From Pseudomonas sp. GM78 (GTDB taxonomy: Bacteria > Pseudomonadota > Gammaproteobacteria > Pseudomonadales > Pseudomonadaceae), in the NCBI RefSeq assembly GCF_000282475.1, contig NZ_AKJF01000125.1:22120-86119 (forward strand): 64,000 bases of DNA. Direction: 5' to 3'. The position numbers and the translations under genes are program-made. Below, piece by piece: positions 8,676 to 14,622 of the stretch. The notes under the pieces are model-generated. The model did not search any database. It saw only the letters and a program-made list of their open reading frames with translations, and had not been told where the DNA came from. The stretch's first letter is position 1. Every line of letters begins with the position of its first letter.

Positions 8676-8690
8676 TAAACCGTTGGTTTA
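8676..8690. promoter_or_regulatory. Palindrome in the LysR/SDR divergent region
   Basis: TAAACCGTTGGTTTA is a perfect inverted repeat with 6-bp arms and a 3-bp centre, of the kind LysR regulators bind (T-N(n)-A symmetry). It immediately precedes the LysR start and lies about 100 bp from the SDR start, so it could mediate autoregulation and control of the divergent gene. Confidence 0.4.
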
Positions 8691-8789
8691 CACAGACTAT
8701 CGCAATTGCCGTCTACTCAGCGTGTAATCCTGAATCGATACTAGGCTCCATCAACCGGGACATCTCGCCTCGGGACTTTGGAGATCGAT

Positions 8790-9536
8790 ATGACTACTCA
8801 GAACCTCAGCGGCAAAGTGGCTTTGATCCAGGGCGGTTCCCGCGGCATCGGCGCTGCCATCGTCAAACGCCTGGCCGCTGAAGGCGCGACGGTCGCCTTT
8901 ACCTACGTGAGCTCCACGGCCAAGGCCGAAGAATTGCAAAACAGCATCACCCAGGGCGGCGGCAAAGCCCTGGCCATCAAGGCTGACAGCGCTGATGCCG
9001 AGGCCATTCGTGCCGCCGTAACGACCACCGTGGAAACGTTTGGGAAGCTGGATATCCTGGTGAATAACGCTGGCGTGCTGGCCGTTGCACCGTTGGAAGA
9101 TTTCAAACTCGAAGACTTCGACCAGACCCTGGCGATCAACGTACGCAGCGTGTTCATCGCCACCCAGGCGGCGGCCAGGCACATGACCGAAGGCGGTCGA
9201 ATCATCAACATCGGCAGCACCAACGCCGACCGCATGCCCTTTGCCGGTGGCGGCCCGTACGCCATGAGCAAAGCGGCGCTGGTTGGCCTGACCAAGGGCC
9301 TGGCCCGCGACCTCGGCCCTAAAGGCATCACCATCAACAACGTGCAGCCAGGCCCGGTTGATACCGACATGAACCCGGCCCACGGCGACTTCGCCGACAG
9401 CCTGATTCCGTTGATGGCCGTGGGGCGTTACGGTAAAGCCGAAGAGATCGCCAGTTTCGTCGCGTACCTGGTCGGCCCCGAAGCCGGCTACATCACCGGC
9501 GCGAGCCTGACCATCGACGGTGGCTTCGGCGCCTGA
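8790..9536 (+). CDS. SDR-family NAD(P)-dependent oxidoreductase
   Basis: Encodes 248 residues of a classical short-chain dehydrogenase. The cofactor loop is GGSRGIGAAI, the structural motif is VNNAGVL, and the catalytic Tyr-Lys is in PYAMSKAALVG; the C-terminus VGPEAGYITGASLTIDGGFGA is typical of FabG-like members. Substrate cannot be read from sequence. The ATG at 8790 has GGAG six bases upstream, better than an in-frame ATG at 8778. Divergent from a LysR gene that probably regulates it. Confidence 0.9.
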   Translation: MTTQNLSGKVALIQGGSRGIGAAIVKRLAAEGATVAFTYVSSTAKAEELQNSITQGGGKALAIKADSADAEAIRAAVTTTVETFGKLDILVNNAGVLAVAPLEDFKLEDFDQTLAINVRSVFIATQAAARHMTEGGRIINIGSTNADRMPFAGGGPYAMSKAALVGLTKGLARDLGPKGITINNVQPGPVDTDMNPAHGDFADSLIPLMAVGRYGKAEEIASFVAYLVGPEAGYITGASLTIDGGFGA

Positions 9537-9587
9537 TCCAGGTGAACTCACCGTGGGGGCGAGCAATCGCTCCCACGGTTTTGATCG

Positions 9588-10283
9588 TCAGGCCCAGTCG
9601 AGCGCTGGCAAGCCACAAGCACTCGGTTTGAACGCCTTCAGCGTACGAAGAATGCCATCGGCGTGTGCGTACTTTTCATCAGCCATCGCCGCATCCGGAA
9701 TCGCAATTGCCGTCATCCCCGCCGCCTTGGCCGCCGTGACACCGAACGGCGAATCCTCGAACACCAGGCAATCCTGCGGCTCCACACCCAGGCGTCGCGC
9801 CGCCGTCAGGAAGATATCCGGCGCCGGTTTGGCCGCGCCGACTTCCGGGTCATCGGCCGTGACGATGAAATCGAACAAGGCGAACCACTCGCGATGCAAG
9901 GTGGTTTTCTGGCCGAACGACTGGCTCGAGGAACTGGTCCCCACCGCAATGGGAATGTTGTGCGCCTTCAAGTGCCGGACCAGCTGTTCTGCACCCGGCA
10001 TCGCCTGGGCCTCAGGAAAACGCTCGCGCATCAGCGGTTCGCGAATCACCAGGAACTCTTCGGCGCTGATCGGCAAGTCCAACGCCTGCACCACATAGCG
10101 CGCCAAGTCACCTGCACCACGGCCGATGATGTTCTGTTTGACGCTCCAGTCGAACGTGCGGCCATAGAGCGCAGCGATCGTGGCCGTGACTTCGGTATAA
10201 ATCCCCTCGGTGTCCAGCAGCAAGCCGTCCATATCGAAAATCACGGCCTTGATGGGGCCGAAGTCCTTAAGCGGTGAGTTCAT
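9588..10283 (-). CDS. HAD-family hydrolase (beta-phosphoglucomutase/phosphatase type)
   Basis: Encodes 231 residues. Motif I is VIFDMDGLLLDTEG (nucleophile Asp and general acid Asp), motif II lies in IAVGTSSS, the Lys of motif III is in GAAKPAPDIFL, and motif IV is CLVFEDSPFGVTAAKAAGM. The four-helix cap after motif I places it with the subfamily IA sugar-phosphate phosphatases such as yeast GPP/DOG and plant GS1 riboflavin or pseudouridine phosphatases. The substrate is uncertain. It is convergent with the SDR gene and has no recognisable operon partner. Confidence 0.87.
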   Translation of the reverse strand: MNSPLKDFGPIKAVIFDMDGLLLDTEGIYTEVTATIAALYGRTFDWSVKQNIIGRGAGDLARYVVQALDLPISAEEFLVIREPLMRERFPEAQAMPGAEQLVRHLKAHNIPIAVGTSSSSQSFGQKTTLHREWFALFDFIVTADDPEVGAAKPAPDIFLTAARRLGVEPQDCLVFEDSPFGVTAAKAAGMTAIAIPDAAMADEKYAHADGILRTLKAFKPSACGLPALDWA

Positions 10284-10401
10284 CGCATCTGATCCGTTTT
10301 CATGGCATCCCAGGCGGCTCAGCTACGGCCGGTCCGTGACAGATTAAAGGTTTCAGCAGCATAACGAGCCGCCGTGGCCAAGAGCAACGGGAGCGTGACG
10401 C

Positions 10402-10424
10402 AAAAAGCCCGGCAAGCGCCGGGC
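10402..10424 (-). terminator. Rho-independent terminator after the Gly/Ser-rich secreted protein gene
   Basis: On the minus strand GCCCGGCGCTTGCCGGGC forms a 7-bp GC stem followed by five T residues. It sits about 35 bp past the stop of the gene at 10460-10798. Confidence 0.75.
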
Positions 10425-10459
10425 CCGGGTCAGCTCACTGCGGTTGATCCTGTGTCAGG

Positions 10460-10798
10460 CTAACCGCCCGCTTTGTCTGTCCCGCTACTTGCGGCATTGC
10501 TACCTGATCCTCCAGACCCACTCCCAGAACCGCTCCCCATCGAACTGCCACCGCTGGTCGAACCGCTTCCTGTCTCCGGGCGAGTGCTGCTCCCATCGGC
10601 ATCGCCTGCATTGCCATCCTTGATGGCGCCAGGCGGCAAAGCATGCTCCGGGCCAGAGCCAGCATTCATTTCGGTAGACGGTGGCATACCGCCCTTGTCG
10701 ATGGGCGCATCGTTACCAGAGGACTGGGAAAAGGCCATGCCTGAACCGAGCGACAACAGACCGGCCACTGTCACGGCCAACCAACTTGACCTGATCAT
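10460..10798 (-). CDS. Small secreted Gly/Ser-rich hypothetical protein
   Basis: Encodes 112 residues. A signal peptide is clear: MIRSSWLAVTVAGLLSLG followed by SGMAFSQ, with cleavage expected after AFS. The mature part is low complexity, with runs of Gly and Ser (GSGSGSGSGGSGS) and no catalytic motif. The start was chosen because AAGGAG lies eight bases before this ATG; longer versions lack it. It starts a run of small stress- or envelope-type genes on the minus strand. Function unknown. Confidence 0.7.
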   Translation of the reverse strand: MIRSSWLAVTVAGLLSLGSGMAFSQSSGNDAPIDKGGMPPSTEMNAGSGPEHALPPGAIKDGNAGDADGSSTRPETGSGSTSGGSSMGSGSGSGSGGSGSNAASSGTDKAGG

Positions 10799-10894
10799 GT
10801 GCGTCTCCTTGAAGAGTTGCATACCTAATGTCTGGCAGCGGTGCATTGGCAGGGTTGCCACTCAATCGACAGGCGGTCTCGCCCGAGAAGTCGA

Positions 10895-11113
10895 TCAGCT
10901 TGGCTCGCCGGACGCATCCTCTCCCGCGATGTCGGGATCGTTCGGGTCGGCTTCGACATCAGAACCCGTGCGTTTGAGGTCATCGTTGGGCACTTGCTCG
11001 ACACCGGGCTCGTCATCGGGAGGCCGCTGATCGCGACTCAGGGAATCGGTAGGCGAAGGCAGGGGGTATTCGGGGGTGTCGTCGATGTCAGAGTCTTTCG
11101 GATCAGCGTTCAT
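10895..11113 (-). CDS. Small acidic disordered hypothetical protein
   Basis: Encodes 72 residues, very rich in Asp, Glu and Pro (DSDIDDTPEYPLPSPTDS; DVEADPNDPDIAGEDASGE), with no membrane segment or cysteine. It resembles small conserved Pseudomonas proteins of unknown function. GAGAGG lies a few bases upstream of the ATG. Called on ribosome site, codon use and context; no function can be given. Confidence 0.55.
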   Translation of the reverse strand: MNADPKDSDIDDTPEYPLPSPTDSLSRDQRPPDDEPGVEQVPNDDLKRTGSDVEADPNDPDIAGEDASGEPS

Positions 11114-11220
11114 GGGGCACCTCTCAACGGACCTGTAAAGGCAGGCCCTGACCGTTGGAGGGAAAGTCGATCGTCAGGTTCGATCAGGGAGACCATCGGT
11201 TATGTTGCCGATCGAATCCG

Positions 11221-11688
11221 TCAGTGATGTTTGTTCTTGTGTTTGTGTTTGTGCTTGTGACCGCCACCGGAATGGGATCCACCATCGTCGCTACCCAGAT
11301 TGTTGCCGACTGCACCACCGGCTGCGCCACCCAGGCCTGCGCCAATGGTCGAACCGGTTCTGCCACCCAGACTGTTACCGATCACCGAACCACCTGCTGA
11401 ACCCAAGCCACCGCCCACCGCCGCTTCGGTGCGACTGCCCTTGGGTGCGCCGATCGCGCTACCGGCGGCGCCACCGACACCGGCACCAATCGCAGCGCCT
11501 GTGCTGCCGCCCATTTGTCCACCTACCACGTTGCCCAACGCACCACCAATACCGCCGCCAACGGCCGCGGTACCGTCTCCTGCAGCCAGTACGAACGGTG
11601 TAAACAACAATCCAAAAACAAACGCTGGCAACGTCAAGCGTCGAGCACCTGGGTATCGCACTTCCTTGCCTTTGGTTTTCGGGGTCAT
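11221..11688 (-). CDS. Glycine-zipper envelope protein with His/Lys-rich tail
   Basis: Encodes up to 155 residues: a signal-like hydrophobic segment (LPAFVFGLLFTPFVLA), then repeated glycine-zipper motifs (GGGIGGALGNVVGGQMGG, GAAIGAGVGGAAGSAIG, GGRTGSTIGAGLGGAAGG) expected to insert in membrane, and a C-terminal tail GGGHKHKHKHKNKHH. The tail is a plausible metal- or polyanion-binding segment. A downstream GTG at codon 10, after AAGGAA, would give a more standard signal peptide and is an alternative start. It is a paralogue of the next gene (11802-12170), which lacks the long tail. Confidence 0.75.
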   Translation of the reverse strand: MTPKTKGKEVRYPGARRLTLPAFVFGLLFTPFVLAAGDGTAAVGGGIGGALGNVVGGQMGGSTGAAIGAGVGGAAGSAIGAPKGSRTEAAVGGGLGSAGGSVIGNSLGGRTGSTIGAGLGGAAGGAVGNNLGSDDGGSHSGGGHKHKHKHKNKHH

Positions 11689-11756
11689 GGCACGCCTCGT
11701 ATTCTATCGGGGGTATGGATCATTCGATGCAAAAATGCCAGAAACGTTCAAAAACG

Positions 11757-11785
11757 CAAAAGCCCGGCATCGAGCCGGGCTTTTG
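11757..11785 (-). terminator. Terminator after glycine-zipper gene 2
   Basis: AAAAGCCCGGCATCGAGCCGGGCTTTT reads as an 8-bp stem with A- and T-runs on both sides. It lies 17 bp past the stop of the 11802-12170 gene on the minus strand and would work in either direction. Confidence 0.85.
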
Positions 11786-11801
11786 TTGTCGATCCCTGGG
11801 A

Positions 11802-12170
11802 TCAGTGACGCTTGTGACCGTTGGCCAGGTTGCTGCCTACGCCGCCGCCCAAGGCGCCGCCCAGGCCTGCGCCGATGGTCGAACCGGTCTTGCCGCCCAG
11901 GCTGTTGCCGATCACCGAACCACCGGCAGCGCCCACGCCGCCACCGATGGCCGCGCTGGTACGGTGGCCTTTCTTGGCAGCAACCGCGCTGCCCGCCGCG
12001 CCTGCGACACCCGCACCAATCGCGGCACCGGTGCTGCCACCCATGCTTCGGCCAACGACGTTACCCAGCGCACCACCCAGGCCACCACCCAGGGCGGCAG
12101 TACCATCGCCGGCGATTGCACCTTGAGTAACCAGAAGACCCAGAACCAGAGCAGGCAGTGTGAAACGCAT
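11802..12170 (-). CDS. Glycine-zipper envelope protein (paralogue)
   Basis: Encodes 122 residues: signal peptide MRFTLPALVLGLLVTQGAIA, then glycine-zipper repeats almost parallel to its neighbour (GDGTAALGGGLGGALGN; GSTGAAIGAGVAGAAGSA; GGKTGSTIGAGLGGALGG), ending in NGHKRH. The shared order of motifs shows a tandem duplication with the gene at 11221-11688. Glycine-zipper proteins of this kind are usually envelope or outer-membrane-associated; no specific role is known to me. AGGTTTC lies upstream of the ATG, and its own terminator separates it from the downstream paralogue. Confidence 0.78.
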   Translation of the reverse strand: MRFTLPALVLGLLVTQGAIAGDGTAALGGGLGGALGNVVGRSMGGSTGAAIGAGVAGAAGSAVAAKKGHRTSAAIGGGVGAAGGSVIGNSLGGKTGSTIGAGLGGALGGGVGSNLANGHKRH

Positions 12171-12313
12171 GACAGAAACCTCAAAAATAGGGGGTGAAAT
12201 TCAAAGGGTCGAGATTGAATGCTTTAGAGGGAACAAAGTCCAGACATGCGCGCGCTCAACCTCGTTGTTAGCGACGGTTGGACAGCATTTTTGCAAAAGG
12301 TTTTATCGCAGGC

Positions 12314-12412
12314 AAAAAAAAGCCCGCTGGGGAACGGGCAGGGTGTTGCTTCTAACGGATGAGTTGAGCCTACGTTCGGCCTTGTGAAAAGTTTGTGAAA
12401 ACTTTCCAGATT
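12314..12412 (-). ncRNA. Candidate small RNA ending in a Rho-independent terminator
   Basis: On the minus strand GCCCGTTCCCCAGCGGGC (12322-12339) forms a hairpin followed by eight T residues, a strong intrinsic terminator, yet the nearest upstream gene already has its own terminator at 12446-12472. The intervening ~90 bp carries AT-rich stretches and no open frame with a ribosome site. The 5' end and promoter are not defined by sequence; TAATCT near 12410 is a weak -10 candidate. It does not match RsmX/Y/Z, CrcZ or PrrF as I know them. Confidence 0.28.
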
Positions 12413-12445
12413 AAACATTCGTTCACACTTGCCCCTGCCACGCAC

Positions 12446-12472
12446 AAAAAACCCCGTTCGATGACGGGGTTT
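12446..12472 (-). terminator. Terminator after the 62-aa hypothetical gene
   Basis: AACCCCGTCATCGAACGGGGTT on the minus strand forms a stem of about 8 bp followed by TTTTTT. It lies 14 bp beyond the stop codon at 12486. Confidence 0.85.
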
Positions 12473-12485
12473 GCTCGCGGGTCAT

Positions 12486-12674
12486 TTACTTGCTGGCCGG
12501 TTCTGTAAGCTTGGGCAGGAATTTTCCCTTCAGCGCTCGACAAGCCTTGGTCTTGATCTTGAGGACCTTGACCTGATCTTCGCCAAAGCTGGCCACATAC
12601 TCCGTCTGGCCGCATTGAACGTAGTTGTTGATCGGATATTCTGCGCCGTCGTCTTCGATATACGGTTCAGTCAT
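12486..12674 (-). CDS. Small hypothetical protein
   Basis: Encodes 62 residues (MTEPYIEDDGAEYPINNY..., with two cysteines and a Lys-rich C-terminal half). The start is set by GAGAGGGG a few bases upstream of this ATG; an ATG 23 codons earlier is in frame but has no ribosome site. No domain recognised. A clear terminator follows, supporting it as a real transcription unit. Confidence 0.6.
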   Translation of the reverse strand: MTEPYIEDDGAEYPINNYVQCGQTEYVASFGEDQVKVLKIKTKACRALKGKFLPKLTEPASK

Positions 12675-12818
12675 CGCTTCACCCCTCTCAAAATACGGGA
12701 TCGACACCGGCAAGCCCTTTGCCCGAAAAATATCGATCACCAAGGATTTTGAGACTAGCCGGTCATTAACGGACCTGTGGTTCAGACAACCGAATGCCCG
12801 ACGAATGGGCGAAGTCTT

Positions 12819-13016
12819 TCAGAGCAGTTTCACCAACACCGCAGTGACGGTGGCTACCGTGCCCATTAGACCGATGGCCACCGCCACCGGGTACCAGAAG
12901 GTTTCCCGGGTCATCTTGCCCGCTTCGGCATTCAACTTGCGCTGCTCAGCTATCAGCTTGACGATTTCCACATGAACCTTTTCGAGTTCAGCCTGCTTCA
13001 TGGTGAATTCCTGCAT
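12819..13016 (-). CDS. Small single-pass membrane protein with N-terminal coiled coil
   Basis: Encodes 65 residues: a charged helical N-terminal half (KQAELEKVHVEIVKLIAEQRK) with heptad-like hydrophobic spacing, then one transmembrane helix (YPVAVAIGLMGTVATVTAVL) ending VKLL. GGAAAGG stands nine bases before the ATG. This resembles small Pseudomonas membrane proteins of unknown function; a coiled-coil oligomer anchored in the inner membrane is inferred. The much longer upstream open frame runs across phaR and is not used. Confidence 0.65.
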   Translation of the reverse strand: MQEFTMKQAELEKVHVEIVKLIAEQRKLNAEAGKMTRETFWYPVAVAIGLMGTVATVTAVLVKLL

Positions 13017-13302
13017 GGCGGGTACCTTTCCATCCTGGGTGGGTAACGTTGGGTGCTTGCATTCATTTTGCACCTGCATCACATCAAACGAACACTTTTT
13101 GCCCAGTTGATTTGTATCAGGGGGTAAGACTTGAAAGCAGCTCTCCACTTGACGCTCCAGCACGACTTCCCGCACGCCGATACCGTTTCCTACGGAAACT
13201 TCGGAAATGCCTTCGCTCAGTGACCTGATGGGTTCATTGGAGTGGCCGTGCCCAGAGTAGGATAAGATGCCAGCAAACCAGGCTCGCTGTGAGTAGCCCC
13301 GC

Positions 13303-13836
13303 ATGACAGAAAACAGTCGGAACACCCCCCGTCTGATCAAGAAATACCCGAATCGCCGTCTGTATGACACGCACACCAGCAGTCATCTGACCCTTGCGGA
13401 TATTCGCCAATTGGTCGTCGATAGAATTCCGTTCGAGGTGGTCGATGCCAAGACTGGCGAGAACCTGACACGGAGTATTTTGCTGCAGGTCATTCTGGAA
13501 GCCGAAAGCGGCGGTCAGCCGATATTTTCCAGCGAAATGCTGATGGGGATCATCCAGTTCTATGGTCCCTACCAGAGCGTCCTCGGCAGCTATCTGGATA
13601 AAAGCATCCAGACGGTCATCGACATCCAGTCCCAGACCGGCGCCCAGTCCTCCGAAACCTGGAGCGCGTTCATGCACCAGCAGGCACCGGTCATGCAGGA
13701 CCTGATGCGCCAGTACGTCGACCAGTCAAAAGCGCTCTACCTGAACACCCAAAACCTGTTCGGAATGTTCGGCGCCATGCCGCCGGGCAAGCCAGGTGCC
13801 GATGGCGGGCCGAAAAAAAATGGCGATGGGGAGTAA
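13303..13836 (+). CDS. phaR: PhaR: polyhydroxyalkanoate synthesis repressor
   Basis: Encodes 177 residues. The N-terminus LIKKYPNRRLYDTHTSSHLTL is the signature of the PHB/PHA accumulation regulator DNA-binding domain, followed by IRQLVVDRIPFEVVDAKTGENLT and SEMLMGIIQFYGPYQSVLGSYLD. PhaR binds both DNA and nascent PHB granules; it represses phaP and often itself until polymer titrates it away. It converges with phaP 34 bp away and heads the PHB locus. Only a weak GAG precedes the ATG. Its last codons overlap the phaP terminator. Confidence 0.93.
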   Translation: MTENSRNTPRLIKKYPNRRLYDTHTSSHLTLADIRQLVVDRIPFEVVDAKTGENLTRSILLQVILEAESGGQPIFSSEMLMGIIQFYGPYQSVLGSYLDKSIQTVIDIQSQTGAQSSETWSAFMHQQAPVMQDLMRQYVDQSKALYLNTQNLFGMFGAMPPGKPGADGGPKKNGDGE

Positions 13837-13848
13837 TCCCATCGCCAT
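13813..13848 (-). terminator. phaP terminator overlapping the 3' end of phaR
   Basis: ATGGCGATGGG (13820-13830) and CCCATCGCCAT (13838-13848) form a perfect 11-bp stem; on the minus strand it is followed by eight T residues (13813-13820). It lies 23 bp past the phaP stop and inside the final codons and stop of phaR. Confidence 0.8.
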
Positions 13849-13870
13849 CCTGTAACCACGCTTACCAGAC

Positions 13871-14428
13871 TTACTTGCTATCAGCCTTGCCACCAGCAGC
13901 GGTTTTGCCAGCTGCAACGGTCGCGGCGTCAAAATTGCTCTGGGCAACGTCAGCAGCCTGTTTTACCGCTTTTTGTGCACTTTCAAAAACGGCACCGGCA
14001 TTGGCCAGCGACGATTTGAAACCGGCCACGACTGGCTCGGAGCCAGCCGGTGCATTCTTGCTGATCACTTCAACGAACTCTTGCACCTGCTGGGTGCCCG
14101 CCTCGAACTGACGCGAGGTCAGTTTGGCGATTTCCGAGTGAGTATCGACAATCAGCGCTTGCACTTGGCGATTGAAATTTACCAGGCGTTCGGCTTGCAC
14201 ATTTGGCTGGGTGAAAGACGCCTGGAGCTCAGCGAAGCCTTGTGGATCACGTACCGAAAGCAGCTTGCGAAGGCCGTCGAACTGCTCCTCGGTGGTGGCC
14301 TGCAGGGTCTTGAACTGCAACTGGCTCAGCTGCTCAACACTGGAGAAGATTTTGCCACTGATTTGCTGCAGGAGGTCGAGGTTGGCTTTCTGAGCGTCTT
14401 GAAATTTTTCCGCGTTGAAAAAAGACAT
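13871..14428 (-). CDS. phaP: Phasin (PHA granule-associated protein)
   Basis: Encodes 185 residues, Ala- and Gln-rich and amphipathic. The N-terminus MSFFNAEKFQDAQKANLDLL is typical of phasin family 2, followed by QLSQLQFKTLQATTEEQF and LVNFNRQVQALIVDTHSEIAKL. Phasins coat PHB granules and prevent coalescence. The C-terminal AAGKTAAGGKADSK tail is also usual. AGGAG lies eight bases upstream of the ATG. Its promoter region holds two palindromic sites expected to bind PhaR, and it diverges from the DUF3141 gene. Confidence 0.93.
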   Translation of the reverse strand: MSFFNAEKFQDAQKANLDLLQQISGKIFSSVEQLSQLQFKTLQATTEEQFDGLRKLLSVRDPQGFAELQASFTQPNVQAERLVNFNRQVQALIVDTHSEIAKLTSRQFEAGTQQVQEFVEVISKNAPAGSEPVVAGFKSSLANAGAVFESAQKAVKQAADVAQSNFDAATVAAGKTAAGGKADSK

Positions 14429-14509
14429 GCTTGAATCTCCTGGTTAGAAGGCCGACTCGGGCCTGAGGACGCGATAGCGATCCTGCCGGTCATCGCGTTA
14501 GGCTTTATA

Positions 14510-14522
14510 TTGCAGTGCACAA
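14510..14522. promoter_or_regulatory. Second PhaR-like half-palindrome in the phaP promoter
   Basis: TTGCAGTGCACAA shares the TTGTGC/GCACAA element with the main palindrome at 14541-14559. It lies between a possible phaP -35 (TTGCCA) and -10 (CAATAT) spaced 17 bp on the minus strand, a position fitting repression. Confidence 0.4.
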
Positions 14523-14540
14523 TTTCTTTTGGCAACGATT

Positions 14541-14559
14541 TTTTGTGCGCCGCACAAAA
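14541..14559. promoter_or_regulatory. 19-bp perfect palindrome, likely PhaR operator
   Basis: TTTTGTGCGCCGCACAAAA has 9-bp perfect arms about a single central base. It lies in the divergent region between phaP and the DUF3141 gene, just upstream of a plausible -10 (TATAGA, 14586-14591) for the latter. PhaR proteins are known to bind TGC-containing palindromes in phaP promoters; assignment here is inferred from location. Confidence 0.6.
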
Positions 14560-14622
14560 GACTTTTCCTTCCTGTGGATATTCGCTATAGACTCCTGACA
14601 TGCAGATCGTCAGGAGATCCCC

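Larger units (their letters stand above)
12171..12485. other. 315-bp region between small genes
   Basis: No protein gene is supported. It holds the terminator of the 12486-12674 gene (12446-12472) and a second terminator-like hairpin at 12314-12339 with no protein gene in front of it, which raises the possibility of a small RNA between them. Confidence 0.5.

Noticed and set aside
12314-12412. Assignment of the candidate small RNA to RsmX/Y/Z, CrcZ or PrrF
   Set aside because: No repeated GGA-loop pattern, no CA-rich AANAANAA motifs and no Fur box or known neighbours were seen.
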